The position numbers were made by a program, and so were the translations under genes. Source: Tolypeutes matacus (taxonomy: Eukaryota > Chordata > Mammalia > Cingulata > Chlamyphoridae). From it: a DNA stretch of 64,000 nt. Positions 63,381-64,000 of this stretch are shown one piece after another. The DNA lies in the NCBI GenBank assembly GCA_026826555.1, contig JAKSZT010000116.1:891816-955815 (forward strand), given 5' to 3'. Numbering within the stretch: position 1 is the stretch's first letter; every line of letters starts with the position of its first letter. Below the pieces are notes generated by a model. That model saw nothing but the letters and a program-made list of their open reading frames with translations. It searched no databases and had not been told where the DNA came from.

Positions 63381-64000
63381 CTTTTCTTTTTTTTTTATTG
63401 TGGGTAAAAATCTAATTTTTCACAATACATACTAATATTTGTAAAGTGATATATAAATATATATGCACATATGTGTATTTGCTTACATAAATGGTATTTA
63501 TATATATATATATATTTAAAATGTGTGTAGATTACCTAAATATTACACAGAAATTACAGGGACTCCCATGTTCCCTACCTCCCACACCTCCCACTTCATC
63601 CCACACAAACATCCTTTATCAGTGTGGTACATCACCCACAAAGGATATACACATCCTGGGGCCTTGTCACCAAGCATAGACCACAGTTCACATTGTAGAC
63701 CACACTCACTCCCACACAGTCCTGCATGGTATATGCTGATGTATAATGCCCTACATCCATCACCACAATGCCACTCAGGACAAGTCCCGAAAAAGCCCCT
63801 GTATTTCAACTGCCCTTTCCCTCCCTGCCCCAATATTGTCCAGATGCCACCGGCTCCACCTCACTGTTATAAATTCTTCCATTACTTGAATCACAATATG
63901 CCTACAACAGAATACCATTAAGTCCACTCTAGTCCATAGCTCATCCCATAATCTTGGGGAGACTGGGATGGTGATGTCCACTCCACCTCCAAATGAGAAA
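63381..64000 (-). mobile_element. L1 3' end, continues past window edge
   Basis: Poly(T) at 63381-63399 followed by 'attgtgggtaaaaa', matching the large L1 3' end from 50845, and collinear to the window edge. It inserted at 'tgtagcattctctt', the same site where the 5' end of the unit 1 L1 lies (14654). Confidence 0.85.

Overview
The window is mammalian genomic DNA, most likely from an armadillo (Dasypus). The best clue is a tRNA-Ala-derived DAS-type SINE at 23087-23279, a family described from armadillos. The L1 3' ends, the MaLR-type LTRs and the absence of any prokaryote-like gene density agree with this. I see no gene that looks intact. Almost everything is decayed: zinc-finger pseudogenes and several layers of transposable elements.

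The backbone is a tandem array of about seven copies of one unit of about 6.0 kb on the + strand. In order, a complete unit holds: block A (starts at 15507, 33916, 39841, 45886, 62889; unit 1 at 66), an old LTR in antisense, a connecting stretch, a solo MaLR-type LTR in sense, block B (an intron-like stretch with an old L1 ORF2 scrap), a degenerate C2H2 zinc-finger exon, and block C leading into the next A. Units 4, 5 and 6 show this order most cleanly. With its two L1 insertions removed, unit 6 keeps the same 6.0 kb spacing. All finger exons carry stops and frameshifts, some of them shared between units, so already broken copies were duplicated.

The other units were reshaped by insertions and deletions. 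Unit 1 (66-15506) lost its finger exon. It holds an L1 with a large internal deletion, which is itself split by a betaretrovirus-like provirus (ERV-1, + strand, 4636-11826). Unit 2 has a 3' L1 piece at 16236-17679, and its finger exon stops at a nearly complete MaLR element (21229-24116). The 3' LTR of that MaLR looks chimeric and leads directly into block B of unit 3, so units 2 and 3 appear fused by LTR-LTR recombination. Unit 3 carries a second, related provirus (ERV-2, - strand, 24887-31639), which contains an interstitial telomeric tract with a 10-N gap (29101-29440). Unit 6 carries a 10.2 kb full-span L1 on the - strand (50780-60946) with a 13-bp target duplication, a very long 3' tail and a large ATTTT tract around a 400-N gap. 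Unit 7 is a deleted mini-unit that runs into an L1 3' end at the window edge.

The most interesting biology is the provirus family. Both copies have lysine-tRNA-type primer sites, 384-388 bp LTRs, and gag and env remnants, but most of pro-pol is replaced by a shared AT-rich stretch of up to 2.7 kb; only the integrase tail is recognisable. This points to a non-autonomous family whose ancestor had already lost pol. All similarity statements come from reading by eye, without alignment software.
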